A DNA stretch of 64,000 nucleotides from Acidobacteriota bacterium (GTDB taxonomy: Bacteria > Acidobacteriota > Terriglobia > Acidiferrales > UBA7541): assembly GCA_003225315.1 (NCBI GenBank), contig QHZD01000017.1, positions 186,001 through 250,000 of the forward strand, in the 5' to 3' direction. Shown here one piece after another: positions 42,475 through 51,549 of this stretch (position 1 is its first letter; each line of letters opens with the position of its first letter). The notes beneath the pieces were generated by a model. That model saw nothing but the letters and a program-made list of their open reading frames with translations, did no database searches and was not told where the DNA came from. A program made the position numbers and the translations under genes.

Positions 42475-42816
42475 TTACGAGACAAAGGCAACCTGTTTTC
42501 TTCCCCCGGTTGCCTTTGAAGCTTTGCGGAGTTCTCGACGCCGGTGGAGTCGTAGCAGCGCCATGGCAACTCGGTTAGGCTCGCAGGGATATTTTGTTTG
42601 CAGGCGTGCGTGAACTTCGCTCGAGGTCTTAGCTGAATCAAAAAAGCCCGTATCGCGCAGCTTCAAAATATGATCCGGGAGCGCCATGCCATGTGGTCTC
42701 CTAGGACCTGCCTTTACTTGTTTCGGATGCCTATGCTTGGATCCAAAAACGGCCTGTTCCAGACACTCGATTCGATCAAGGATTTCCTTTTCCGGCTTCT
42801 CTTTTTCCGCAGTCAT
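42475..42816 (-). CDS. winged-helix-like small protein (paralogue of the gene at 42976)
   Basis: The 113-residue protein has a charged N-terminal helix (EKPEKEILDRIECLEQAVFG), a basic linker, and a C-terminal domain starting LPDHILKLRDTGFFDSAKTS. That continues with SEVHARL, ALLRLHRRRELRKAS and GRKQVAF. The GFF-x5-S-x-EV ... RRRELR ... KQV pattern is shared with the protein encoded at 42976-43380, so the two are paralogues. The fold is probably a winged helix that binds DNA or a partner. It begins the three-gene unit with the hypothetical and PLD-like genes. Confidence 0.6.
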   Translation of the reverse strand: MTAEKEKPEKEILDRIECLEQAVFGSKHRHPKQVKAGPRRPHGMALPDHILKLRDTGFFDSAKTSSEVHARLQTKYPCEPNRVAMALLRLHRRRELRKASKATGGRKQVAFVS

Positions 42817-42891
42817 ATGCCACCGTCAAACAATTTAAAGCACCCACATCATATTCCAAAATACTTTTCTAAGTCAAGCAATACTCATGTC

Positions 42892-43041
42892 TGCGAGAAC
42901 ACAGTCTTATCTTGACGGGGCACGCTTGGAGCATCGGGCGGCGTGTCGGCGGATGCTCGTCTCCTCACAGCTCCGTTACGCATTGGAGTACTTCCAAACC
43001 TGCTTGTTTCCCACGCTCACCCGCTCACGCCTCAGTTCGCG
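42892..43041. repeat. 150-bp direct repeat, copy 1
   Basis: This segment is repeated at 43459-43608 with only two mismatches. It contains the last 22 codons of the winged-helix gene at 42976 and 84 bp behind its stop, with an inverted repeat GAGCATC...GATGCTC. The two copies flank that gene in direct orientation, 567 bp apart start to start. Confidence 0.85.
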
Positions 43042-43380
43042 TCTCCGCACCAGTGCCTGCATCACCCCGCTTAACGTGGTAAGCGGATAGTGCCATCCTC
43101 TTGAGCCTAGGGCCTCTCGGACCTCACTTAGAGATCGCTGCGGCTTAAAGAATCCTTCGGACCTTATGGCAAGGATTCTCTCTGTCAGCGTGCGCGGTTG
43201 CTGTTTCCTGCCGGGCAGTGCTCTAGACGGTGGTGGCTGGACCTGCTCACCAACGTCAGCATCGGCCAGTAGTTTTGCCAAAATCGTCTGAAACGCAGCG
43301 GTTTTCAGCGGCCCCTCCGCCATGCCCGCCACAGCGTGCTCGGCCCTTTTTCTTGCCCGAACCAACGAATCGTCCGCCAT
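42976..43380 (-). CDS. winged-helix-like protein between 150-bp direct repeats
   Basis: The 134-residue product has a helical N-terminal region (LVRARKRAEHAVAGMAEGPL, AAFQTILAKLLADA) and a basic linker. Its C-terminal domain LTERILAIRSEGFFKPQRSL, SEVREALGSRGW and MQALVRRRELRRERV resembles the protein at 42475-42816. AAGGAG lies before the ATG. Its 3' end lies in a repeated 150-bp segment, a second copy of which lies upstream, so the gene is bracketed by direct repeats. Function unknown. DNA binding is inferred from the fold guess only. Confidence 0.6.
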   Translation of the reverse strand: MADDSLVRARKRAEHAVAGMAEGPLKTAAFQTILAKLLADADVGEQVQPPPSRALPGRKQQPRTLTERILAIRSEGFFKPQRSLSEVREALGSRGWHYPLTTLSGVMQALVRRRELRRERVSVGNKQVWKYSNA

Positions 43381-43458
43381 TACAGCTCCTTTTCCGGGAA
43401 AAACGCGCTATGCCTCTATATTATACAATACGATAGCCGTACTACAAATAGCTATCTT

Positions 43459-43608
43459 TGCGAGAACACAGTCTTATCTTGACGGGGCACGCTTGGGGCA
43501 TCGGGCGGCGTGTCGGCGGATGCTCGTCTCCTCACAGCTCCGTTACGCATTGGAGTACTTCCAAACCTGCTTGTTTCCCACGCTCACCCGCTCGCGCCTC
43601 AGTTCGCG
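43459..43608. repeat. 150-bp direct repeat, copy 2 (contains a severed 3' end of a winged-helix gene)
   Basis: This is the second copy of the segment at 42892. On the minus strand it still encodes the last 22 residues of the neighbouring protein (through NKQVWKYSNA and the stop), but no upstream coding part is present. It is therefore a gene fragment as well as a repeat. Confidence 0.8.
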
Positions 43609-43643
43609 CCCGCGCATGGGGATGCCATAGCCCGGATCGTAAA

Positions 43644-43663
43644 GGGCACGATGTATCGTGCCC
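43644..43663. repeat. palindrome GGGCACGAT-GT-ATCGTGCCC
   Basis: A perfect inverted repeat with 9-bp arms is followed by CTACA. The same element, with one base changed in the spacer, lies in the 5' end of the GH5 gene at 49839-49860, so it is an interspersed repeat. Confidence 0.7.
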
Positions 43664-43758
43664 CTACAGAGCGGTCTAGCACGCAGTTTTGAGCTAGGCC
43701 GCCCACTTCATCCTGAGTTCTAGCGCTCCTTGGCGCAGTCGAGAAGATGAAGATCGGA

Positions 43759-44450
43759 GCACAGCCAGGAATGGCTGTGCCACAAAGGGGGAAATGCCGG
43801 GCTGAAGCCCGGCGCTACGCGCCCGAAGAGAAGAGAGACTTCTCCGCATAAACCGCGGAGAGGAAGCGGTCTCTCTGCGCAAGCGGACCGATTCGTCCCG
43901 CAAAACCATCCGGGACGGCAAATGACGGGTGGGGCTTGGTGCGGCTAGGACGGGGTCTAAGTGGGCGCCAAGTGTGGAGCCAGGAGCACAGCCAAGAGTG
44001 GCTGTGCCACAAAGAGGGAAATGCCGGGCTGAAGCCCGGCGCTACGAGGGCAGGTGGTCGAGAAGATGAAGATCGGCGCACAGCCAGGAATGGCTGTGCC
44101 ACAAAGAGGGAAATGCCGGGCTGAAGCCCGGCGCTACGCGCCCGAAGAGAAGAGAGATTTCTCCGCATAAACCGCGAAGAGGAAGCGGTCTCTCTGCGCA
44201 AGCCGACCGCTTCGTCCCGCAAAACCATCCGGGAAGGTAAATGACGGGTGGGGCTTGCGGCGGCTAGGACGGAGTCGCGGTGGACGCCATGTGCGGAGAG
44301 AGGCGCACAGCCAGGAATGGCTGTGCCACAAAGAGGGGAAATGCCGGGCTGAAGCCCGGCGCTACGAGGGCAGACGAGAAGATGAATCGGAGCACAGCCA
44401 GGAATGGCTGTGCCACAAAGAGGGGAAATGCCGGGCTGAAGTCCGGTTCT
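43759..44450. repeat. array of five 60-bp double-hairpin repeats with two interleaved 120-bp repeats
   Basis: A 60-bp unit made of CACAGCCA-GGAA-TGGCTGTG and GCCGGGCT-GA-AGCCCGGC hairpins occurs at 43759, 43986, 44078, 44305 and 44392 (the last truncated and mutated). Another repeat of about 120 bp, beginning GCGCCCGAAGAGAAGAGAGA, lies at 43819-43938 and 44139-44258. Units are in the same orientation and nearly identical. No gene is supported between 43609 and 44663. The layout (palindromic units, uneven spacing) is that of REP/BIME-like elements, not CRISPR. Confidence 0.85.
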
Positions 44451-44669
44451 CTTTTCTTCGGTTACGTGGGAGCTGAAGCTCCCACCTCCTAAAGAGACGA
44501 GGCGACCGCGACTCGGCGCAAATGATGGGCTGGGAGATGAATCAGGAAGGCACGATGGGCGGGCTCTTTCATTTCCCTCGTCGGGAATCGGTTGAATTCA
44601 TTTTTGTAACTAACGGCTTTACTTCCGGCATCAAACGGGTTCACTGTAGGCCCAGAAAAGGGGATGATC

Positions 44670-45566
44670 ATGAGTTCCAAGCAAGTAGTTTTTATCACCG
44701 GCTCCAGCACCGGCTTTGGCAGACTGTTCACCGAAACGCTGGCTCGCAAAGGGCACACTGTTTTCGCGACGATGCGTGACCCCGGAGGCCGCAACGCCAA
44801 GAATGCTTCTGAAATCCGCGCGCTGGCGCAAAAGGATTCGCTGCCAATACACGTCCTTGAACTGGATGTAACCGACGACGCCTCGGTGCAGCAAGCCGTG
44901 GATGCCGCCGTCGCCAAAGGCGGCCGCATCGACGTGGCCATCAACAATGCCGGCTACTACCTTACGGGGCTGGAGGAAGCAGTCACCACCGAACAGGCGC
45001 GGCGCCTGATGGACACCAATTTTCTTGGTCCGGTGCGCGTAAATCGCGCGGTGCTCCCGCACATGCGCCGCCAACGCAGCGGGGTGCTTATGCACATCAG
45101 CAGCGTCGCCGGCCGCGTGGTTCTCCCTTCGGTGGGTTTCTATTGCGCCAGCAAATTTGCGCTTGAGGCCCTGGCCGAATCGTACCGCTACGAACTTGCC
45201 GGGCAAGGAATTGAATCCGTGATCGTCGAACCCGGCCAATATGAGACTTCTATTTTCGGCAATAACCTGGCGGGCTCCGACGAGGCTCGCGCCAATACGT
45301 ATGGCGCTGTCAAGGAGATCCCCGCAAAGATCAACGCGGCACTTTCCTCCACGGCCGGCAACGCTCAGGAAGTCGCGGACACCGTTCTGCGGATTGTTGA
45401 GACTCCCGCGGGAGAGAAGCAGCTGCGCTATGTGGTTAGCCCCCAAAGTATCGGTGTCGACGAGATCAACGCCCTTACAAAGCAAGTGCAAGCCAACATT
45501 CTAGAAGCGTTCGGCCTCGCTGCCGACACCAAATTCCGCAAAGGTAAAGCAGCTGGCTCGGCCTGA
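44670..45566 (+). CDS. short-chain dehydrogenase/reductase
   Basis: This is a classical SDR of 298 residues. The cofactor motif is FITGSSTGFGR (T-G-x3-G-x-G), the NNAG motif reads INNAGYYL, the catalytic serine lies in HISSVAGR, and YCASK holds the catalytic Tyr and Lys. The C-terminal part is longer than minimal SDRs. The substrate is unknown. The start is ATG 44670 with AAGGGGAT six bases ahead. An ATG two codons upstream is too close to that site. It is monocistronic behind the repeat array. Confidence 0.9.
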   Translation: MSSKQVVFITGSSTGFGRLFTETLARKGHTVFATMRDPGGRNAKNASEIRALAQKDSLPIHVLELDVTDDASVQQAVDAAVAKGGRIDVAINNAGYYLTGLEEAVTTEQARRLMDTNFLGPVRVNRAVLPHMRRQRSGVLMHISSVAGRVVLPSVGFYCASKFALEALAESYRYELAGQGIESVIVEPGQYETSIFGNNLAGSDEARANTYGAVKEIPAKINAALSSTAGNAQEVADTVLRIVETPAGEKQLRYVVSPQSIGVDEINALTKQVQANILEAFGLAADTKFRKGKAAGSA

Positions 45567-45610
45567 GGCTCTCTTGCAGGAACACCTGCTGGAGGGATCC
45601 GAACCAATAG

Positions 45611-47752
45611 CTACTTCTTTGAGGATGCGGAGTTACCGGCGTATTGGAGGCGTGCTGCGCGGTCGGAATACGCAATTCCCCATTGCTGCAAGCGCCTGGC
45701 AAGTTCGGCGGGAACGCCGGCATCACGGAACTGTTGTGCCGCTTCCCAAACGCTTCCACCACTGATCTCACCGTAGGCCTGGGGAGGAGCATAGGGCCGC
45801 GCGGGCAACCCGCCCATGGGCAAGTACTTCGCGACCGGGTATTGGAGGTTCTTGTCCATCCATGCAGAGAGCAGCGAAGCGGTCAGCGCGCGACGCAATT
45901 CGACCGGCAGCGGTTTGAAGATTGGTTCCCAAACAGGACTAATCAGGATGCGAGGATCGATGTTCTGCTCCGGCCGCCAACCCTGCCGGTAGTCGCCGGG
46001 ACCTAAGCGAGGATCGGTGGACTGCAGCGCTTTGGTTACGGCCACCAGGAGCCGCGCCGGCTCCGGCTGGTGCGTCTGGGCATGCAGGTCGTTGAAGCGC
46101 CCGATCACATAAACCCAATCCACGGGAGCGCGATCGCGGTGTTGATGGTTGCCGCTGTTCAGGACGATTTGCAGTTCGTACCAGGCGGCCATGAAATATT
46201 CGTTGGTCAGCGCGCTGCCACCGACTCCAGCCGCTCCATCCGGAATGAGGGCTGACGATGGAGCGGTCTCTGCCGGAATGGTGTTGCACCAGGTGCGGGA
46301 ATCCGCAAGCGATCCAAAAATTTCGCGGCCGCGTCCTTCCAGCGCAAACTCCTGCATCATCTCCCAGGTCTTTACGAGCTGCCATAGCTGAGTCGAGTAC
46401 ACTTTGTCCGTCAACGCCGGCCACCACTCCATCTTTGGCTTGACGAAGCGTTTGAGGAAAGCACGCCGCGCTTGAGTCCAGTCGTCGAAGGCGGCAGGGA
46501 CGGGGCGAACGTTGCGATCGGAAGATTGGGTGGCCACCAGAAGGGCGCGCAGCGGCTGCCTCGCGGTGCGTTTGCTTTTGCCCTCTGGCTGCGTTTCGCC
46601 ATCGTACAGGGCTGCGAATTCGCTCTGTGCAAAGTCCGGCCCCCAAGCATCCTTGGGATGCACGCGCGGCAGCCAACCACTCCAATCGGGAAGCTGCAAG
46701 GCAATGGGAATCTCGCGAGGATTGAGGTTGCCGTCGGGGCGAAAGAGGTCGGGGGTAATCTTTCCCGCGAGTTCGCGGAGGGTGGAGAGATTTACTGGAG
46801 AATTGGCGGCGTCACCGTTCACCCGCGCCCCTTGCTGGTTGATCAGATATGGCAACGCATCCATATCCCGGTCAAGAACCCAGGAGAGTCCGGCACCAGC
46901 CGCCCAGTTCGAGACAGGCTGCTCGTCGAGCCCTGGTCCGGGCTGGTAAGGAGGGTTCCACGGGCGCCCCGGACTCGGCAACGGCAAGTTGCGAATGTAG
47001 CTGGCGATCTGTTCACCCTGGAGTGTGGACAAGCCATGGAAGCGCGAGCGGTCAACAATGCTGGCGTTGGAGAAGTTGAAGTATTTCAGGTCGCGCCCAT
47101 CCCTGGCGTGACAGTCCGCACAGCGCGCCTGAATCCTGGGACTATTGGGGAGGCTGTTTGCCGCGAGGGAGGCGGTCTCCCAGAGTTCGCGCCCAGCCCG
47201 AATAGAGGCGGCATCCGGCAAGGGCGGAGCCCAGGTTTCGGGCGCATCTTGCACAAAATCGTCTGGAGGGAGGAGCTTGCTTCCGTCGCTGGTGAGGAGG
47301 TTGAATGCCAGGACGCGATAGGCGCTGACGATACCGTCGGTCTGATTGAACCGGAAGCGGAGTGTATTAGCACCAGGGACGACTGTGCCGTTGGGGAGGG
47401 AGAGAGTCATCACGAGAGTGGAGAAGCCTCCACCGATTCCGCCGAAACTCCTGGCGGGCTCGGGGATTGAGACCGTGCTGTTGTTGAGCGGCATCCAGGC
47501 GCTGGAGTTGACTTGGACGCTGGCCTGATTCGCATAGCGCAGCCCATGGATCTGCAACCAGAGCGAGCGCACCGACTCGGCTCGTCCATCCTGAAGGGTG
47601 ATGGTCCTGCTGACCGTCGTGCCCGCTGCGCCCAAGACTTCGATCGGCAGCAAAACCCGGTCCGCGGTGGTACGGGCAGATCCCATGGAAATTGCAGCAG
47701 CAGCCAGGACGGCCGGAAATAGACGCGACGGCGACAACTGTTTGGGCCTCAA
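45611..47752 (-). CDS. secreted c-type cytochrome-like protein of unknown function
   Basis: I place the start at the TTG 47752, which has GGAG six bases upstream and gives a signal peptide (LFPAVLAAAAIS). The open frame extends to 47812, but a good promoter covers that part. Residues about 30-160 look like a beta-sandwich. A single haem motif CADCH lies at about 211-215. The remaining 500 residues contain no motif I recognise (for example YFMAAWYELQIVLNSGNHQH, later DWVYVIGRFNDLHAQ). A periplasmic redox or structural haem protein is likely. Similar long CxxCH proteins occur in acidobacteria and planctomycetes. Confidence 0.72.
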   Translation of the reverse strand: MRPKQLSPSRLFPAVLAAAAISMGSARTTADRVLLPIEVLGAAGTTVSRTITLQDGRAESVRSLWLQIHGLRYANQASVQVNSSAWMPLNNSTVSIPEPARSFGGIGGGFSTLVMTLSLPNGTVVPGANTLRFRFNQTDGIVSAYRVLAFNLLTSDGSKLLPPDDFVQDAPETWAPPLPDAASIRAGRELWETASLAANSLPNSPRIQARCADCHARDGRDLKYFNFSNASIVDRSRFHGLSTLQGEQIASYIRNLPLPSPGRPWNPPYQPGPGLDEQPVSNWAAGAGLSWVLDRDMDALPYLINQQGARVNGDAANSPVNLSTLRELAGKITPDLFRPDGNLNPREIPIALQLPDWSGWLPRVHPKDAWGPDFAQSEFAALYDGETQPEGKSKRTARQPLRALLVATQSSDRNVRPVPAAFDDWTQARRAFLKRFVKPKMEWWPALTDKVYSTQLWQLVKTWEMMQEFALEGRGREIFGSLADSRTWCNTIPAETAPSSALIPDGAAGVGGSALTNEYFMAAWYELQIVLNSGNHQHRDRAPVDWVYVIGRFNDLHAQTHQPEPARLLVAVTKALQSTDPRLGPGDYRQGWRPEQNIDPRILISPVWEPIFKPLPVELRRALTASLLSAWMDKNLQYPVAKYLPMGGLPARPYAPPQAYGEISGGSVWEAAQQFRDAGVPAELARRLQQWGIAYSDRAARLQYAGNSASSKK

Positions 47753-47793
47753 TTTTGCTCCAGTAGGCAAAGCAGGACGGCTACTAGTCTCGA

Positions 47794-47822
47794 AGTATTC
47801 TTCCGATCGCAAATCGTGTCAA
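47794..47822 (-). promoter_or_regulatory. putative promoter of the cytochrome c-like gene
   Basis: On the minus strand TTGACA (47822-47817) and AATACT (47799-47794) are 17 bp apart. It would start transcription about 35 bases ahead of the TTG at 47752, which argues against a longer N-terminus. Confidence 0.45.
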
Positions 47823-48330
47823 TGAAGAACCTTCTCGCTGCGGGAGACTACCAATCTTTAGAAGAATTGCGGGATGCCGCTGCGCTGAGCGGCTGAAGAT
47901 TGCAGGAAAAAGGCCGGGCCGCCTCCGCTCCAGGGCAAATGGATGTGGGGTACTAGGGTGGGGGCCCTGGACTCGGAGGCGGACCCGCTGTCCCGAATGT
48001 GGATGCATAGTGCATTAAGGCTGGGGGAGTGTGGAATATAGCGGATACCTTGATTTGGCATCAGGTGTTTGCCCTAGTACGCGCCTCAGGGTAGCCCAGG
48101 CTTTGGTGTAAGGACCAGGGACACGCTGCTTCGAATTGAACTTCCTTGCCTCCGCACTTCCACAGGTATAGGCTTCCGTCTCGCAACACGTTTGCGTCAT
48201 GCAGGGCTTGCCCTTCCGCGAGGGGTAAAAGGGGTTGCCCTGCACCCACCTATGTCATCGACGGCGAACAGAGGCTTCTCGCTGCGCTCGAAATGACGGC
48301 GCGACCTATTGCTGAAAAGAGGAGGAAACT
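47823..48330. other. intergenic region without recognised gene
   Basis: About 500 bp between divergent genes. Short frames on the minus strand at 48015-48249 lack a ribosome-binding site and a recognisable product. A phrase near 48270 (CTTCTCGCTGCGCTCGAAATGAC) resembles interspersed host repeats. GAGGAGG before 48331 is the ribosome-binding site of the aldehyde dehydrogenase. Confidence 0.5.
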
Positions 48331-49809
48331 ATGGCTACGGCAACTGCAACGATGCAACCGAATGTGAAGATTGGACCGACAAAATTACTGATCAACGGAA
48401 AATGGGTGGATAGCGTATCGGGAAAAACATTCCCGACGATCAACCCGTCGACAAGCGAAGTGATTACACAAGTGGCGGAAGCCGACGCACCGGACGTGGA
48501 CAAGGCGGTGGCGGCGGCGCGCGCGGCGTTTGACAAAGGCGCGTGGCGGAAGAAGATGAGCGCTGCCGAGCGCGGGAACTTGATGAACAGGCTGGCGGAC
48601 CTTATCGAGAAGCACGCCGATGAGCTGGCACAACTGGAAGCGCTGGATAACGGGAAGCCGGCGCACGTCGCGCGGGCGGCGGACCTTCCGCTGACGATTG
48701 CCTGCTACCGCTATTACGCGGGCTGGGCGGACAAGAATCATGGGAAGACGATTCCCGTGAGCGGCAATTATTTTTGCTACACGAAGCACGAGCCGGTGGG
48801 CGTGGTTGGACAGATTATCCCTTGGAATTTCCCGCTGCTGATGCAGGCGTGGAAGCTGGGGCCGGCGCTGGCGACGGGTTGCACGGTGGTGATGAAGCCG
48901 GCAGAGCAGACCCCGCTGACGGCGTTGCGCGTGGGCGAGTTGATACTGGAAGCGGGGTTCCCGGAAGGCGTCGTGAACCTGCTGCCTGGATACGGGCCGA
49001 CGGCCGGCGCGGCGATTGCGCGGCACATGGACGTCGACAAAGTGGCGTTCACGGGGTCAACGGAAGTGGGCCACTTGATCATGAAGAACGCGGCGGAAAC
49101 AAACCTGAAGCGGGTGACGCTGGAGTTGGGCGGAAAAAGCCCGAACATCGTGTTCGCCGATGCGGACATGGATGAAGCGATCGAAGGCGCGCACTTTGCG
49201 CTGTTCTTCAACCAGGGGCAGTGCTGCTGCGCGGGTTCGCGGTTGTACGTCGAGGAAAAGGCGTATGACGAGTTCGTGGATCGCAGCGTGGCGCGCGCGA
49301 AGAAGCGCACTGTTGGCAGCCCGTTCGACAAGAAGACGGAACAGGGACCGCAGGTGGACCAGGACCAGTTCAACAAAGTGATGAGCTACATCGACGCCGG
49401 AAAGCAGGAAAAGGCGAAACTGGTGGCCGGCGGCAATCGCGTGGGCGACAAGGGGTACTTCATCGAACCCACCGTGTTTGCCGACGTGCAGGACAACATG
49501 AAGATTGCACAGGAAGAAATCTTCGGGCCGGTGATGTCGATCCTAAAGTTCAAAGACTTGAACGAAGTGGTCGAACGAGCGAACAAGTCGCTGTATGGAT
49601 TGGCGGCGGCGGTGTGGACCAAGGACATCAGCAAAGCGCATGCCATCGCGGACAGCGTTCGCGCGGGCACGGTGTGGGTGAATTGCTACGACGTGTTCGA
49701 CGCGGGAGCGCCGTTCGGCGGATTCAAGCAGTCGGGGATCGGGCGCGAACTCGGCGAATACGGGTTGGCGAATTACACCGAGGTAAAGACCGTCACCGTC
49801 AAACTATGA
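48331..49809 (+). CDS. aldehyde dehydrogenase (NAD(P)-dependent)
   Basis: This is a 492-residue ALDH of the class 1/2 type: [51 protein letters not shown], the general base glutamate in [12 protein letters not shown], and the nucleophile in [12 protein letters not shown] (Cys at about 298-300). The C-terminal part reads [18 protein letters not shown]. It oxidises an aldehyde to the acid, and the range is usually broad. The GH5 gene overlaps its stop codon (ATGA), which is odd for functionally unrelated enzymes. Confidence 0.94.
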   Translation: MATATATMQPNVKIGPTKLLINGKWVDSVSGKTFPTINPSTSEVITQVAEADAPDVDKAVAAARAAFDKGAWRKKMSAAERGNLMNRLADLIEKHADELAQLEALDNGKPAHVARAADLPLTIACYRYYAGWADKNHGKTIPVSGNYFCYTKHEPVGVVGQIIPWNFPLLMQAWKLGPALATGCTVVMKPAEQTPLTALRVGELILEAGFPEGVVNLLPGYGPTAGAAIARHMDVDKVAFTGSTEVGHLIMKNAAETNLKRVTLELGGKSPNIVFADADMDEAIEGAHFALFFNQGQCCCAGSRLYVEEKAYDEFVDRSVARAKKRTVGSPFDKKTEQGPQVDQDQFNKVMSYIDAGKQEKAKLVAGGNRVGDKGYFIEPTVFADVQDNMKIAQEEIFGPVMSILKFKDLNEVVERANKSLYGLAAAVWTKDISKAHAIADSVRAGTVWVNCYDVFDAGAPFGGFKQSGIGRELGEYGLANYTEVKTVTVKL

Positions 49810-51017
49810 GCAAAACAATTCGAATCGGAACAGCAAGAGGGGCACGATTTATCGTGCCCCTACACTTTTTGGGGATGGTTGCGGCGCTGGCGGCGATCCT
49901 TTTCGGCGCGGAAACCGTCCAAGCACAATCCAATTCAACAACGGATGCGGCACAGCGCCACGCGCAGCATTTGCGTCATGGAATTAACTTGAGCGAGTGG
50001 TTTGCGCAGGTTTACGACCAGAAGGGGTACACCAAGGAACATTTTGAAGCATGGACGACGGCGCAGGACATCACGTTGATTAAGGCTATGGGATTCGACC
50101 ACGTGCGGCTGAGCGTGAATCCGCAGCCGATGTTCCGGCGTGGGCAGGCCGATCGCATCCCGGCGGACTATCTTGGCTACCTTGACGCTGCGGTGAAGAT
50201 GATTCTCGATCAGGGTCTGGGAGTGATTGTTGACATTCATCCCGACAGTGACTTCAAACAGAAGTTGGTGGCGGAGGATAGTTTCGTCGAGCAATTTGCG
50301 GACTATTGGCGGGCGCTGGCGCGGCACTATTCTTCGACGAATCCTGAACTTGTTTCGTTCGAAGTTCTGAACGAGCCGGAATTTCACGATCGGTATCGCT
50401 GGCAGGGCGTGCAAGCGAAGCTGGCTGTGGCGATTCGCGAAGGGGCACCGCAGCATACGATTATTGTGGCGGGGGCGTACTGGTCTTCGGAGAACGAGCT
50501 GCTGTTTTTCGATCCGTTGCGCGACCCGAACATTATTTACAACTTTCACTTTTATGACCCACACATTTTTACCCACCAGGGAGCGACCTGGAGCACGAAT
50601 TACGTCCATTATTTGAAGGAGCTGCCGTATCCTTCGACACCGGAAAATGTGCAAGCGGCCGCGGCGCTGATTCCGGACGCGGTGAACCGCTTGGCGGCGA
50701 TTCATTATGGCCTGGACCGATGGAACGTGGCGCGGATCGACGGCGGAATCGGGCAAGTGACGGCCTGGGCCAAACGCTGGAACGTGCCGGTGACTTGCAA
50801 CGAGTTTGGCGTTTACCGCAAGGCGGCGAATCCGCAGGATCGCGCGGCGTGGATTTTCGACGTTCGAACGACGCTCGAAAAATATGGAATGGGATGGGCG
50901 ATGTGGGATTACAGCGGCGGATTCGGAGTGGTGACGAAGCAAGAAGGCCATGCAGCCGTTCCTGACCCTGTTACCGTGAAGGCGCTGGGAATGAAGATGC
51001 CGCCCTCCGCGCCGTGA
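49806..51017 (+). CDS. secreted glycoside hydrolase family 5 protein
   Basis: The 403-residue frame has a signal segment at about 20-40 ([20 protein letters not shown]). GH5 landmarks follow: [34 protein letters not shown], the acid/base Glu190 in [24 protein letters not shown], and the nucleophile Glu333 in TCNEFGVYR. It probably cleaves beta-1,4-glucan or mannan outside the cytoplasm. The ATG overlaps the aldehyde dehydrogenase stop. A 22-bp palindromic repeat encodes residues about 12-19, so the true start might be the ATG at 49875 behind it. Confidence 0.85.
   Translation: MSKTIRIGTARGARFIVPLHFLGMVAALAAILFGAETVQAQSNSTTDAAQRHAQHLRHGINLSEWFAQVYDQKGYTKEHFEAWTTAQDITLIKAMGFDHVRLSVNPQPMFRRGQADRIPADYLGYLDAAVKMILDQGLGVIVDIHPDSDFKQKLVAEDSFVEQFADYWRALARHYSSTNPELVSFEVLNEPEFHDRYRWQGVQAKLAVAIREGAPQHTIIVAGAYWSSENELLFFDPLRDPNIIYNFHFYDPHIFTHQGATWSTNYVHYLKELPYPSTPENVQAAAALIPDAVNRLAAIHYGLDRWNVARIDGGIGQVTAWAKRWNVPVTCNEFGVYRKAANPQDRAAWIFDVRTTLEKYGMGWAMWDYSGGFGVVTKQEGHAAVPDPVTVKALGMKMPPSAP
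49839..49860. repeat. palindromic repeat inside the GH5 signal region
   Basis: GGGGCACGAT-TT-ATCGTGCCCC has perfect 10-bp arms and is followed by TACA. It matches the intergenic palindrome at 43644-43663 except for one spacer base and the length of the arm. If translated it gives RGARFIVPL just before the hydrophobic core. Confidence 0.8.
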
Positions 51018-51061
51018 CTGGCGCGCTGTTCAGCAGGGAGAGTTCAGCCTACAATCGCGCC

Positions 51062-51544
51062 ATGCCGGTCACGCTGCGTGCCCATGAACCGGGGGACTTT
51101 GCTGCCCTGCTGCGGCTGGACCAGTCATGCTTCCCTCCGGGGATCGCCTATTCCAAAACCATGCTGCGATATTTTCTGAAGCTGCCGTCGGCAGACGGAA
51201 TGGTGGCGGAGGACGCCGGGAAGATTGTGGGATTTATCTTGACGGAGGAAAATCCACCGCTGGCCCACGTCATTACGCTGGATGTAGCGGAATCGCACCG
51301 GAGGCAAGGAGTGGGCTCGACGTTGCTGGCAGAGAGCGAGAAGAACCTGGCGCTGCGCGGCGTTCGAACGATTTTGCTGGAAACGGCAATCGATAATGAG
51401 GCGGGCGTTGCGTTCTGGCAGCGGCATGGCTATCGTATCGAAGCGACGCTGAAGCGGTATTACTTGCGGCGAATCGACGCGTACGAAATGCGAAAAATCC
51501 TGCCGGGCGCGGTCAAATCCAGACCGGTACAAAAGGAAAGGTAG
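51062..51544 (+). CDS. GNAT family N-acetyltransferase (RimI-like)
   Basis: This is a 160-residue acetyltransferase. MPVTLRAHEPGDFAALLRLD is the usual start, IVGFILTEENPPLAHVITLDVA and ESHRRQGVGSTLLAESEKNL contain the acetyl-CoA loop (RRQGVG), and VAFWQRHGYR followed by YYLRRIDAYEM forms the end, as in RimI. N-alpha acetylation of a ribosomal or other protein is plausible. The target is not certain. I chose the ATG at 51062. The open frame to 51014 overlaps the GH5 gene. uppP follows 5 bp later. Confidence 0.9.
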   Translation: MPVTLRAHEPGDFAALLRLDQSCFPPGIAYSKTMLRYFLKLPSADGMVAEDAGKIVGFILTEENPPLAHVITLDVAESHRRQGVGSTLLAESEKNLALRGVRTILLETAIDNEAGVAFWQRHGYRIEATLKRYYLRRIDAYEMRKILPGAVKSRPVQKER

Positions 51545-51549
51545 CCTCG

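Noticed and set aside
43644-44450. CRISPR array
   Set aside because: Units are internally palindromic, 60 and 120 bp long, unevenly spaced and not separated by unique spacers of constant size. No cas genes are present.
46472-47470. 332-codon plus-strand frame opposite the cytochrome-like gene
   Set aside because: No start signals and no recognisable domain. The minus strand has a signal peptide, a promoter and a haem motif.
48015-48249. overlapping short minus-strand frames before the aldehyde dehydrogenase
   Set aside because: No ribosome-binding site, no hydrophobic or domain pattern, and two frames are open equally. Not supported as genes.
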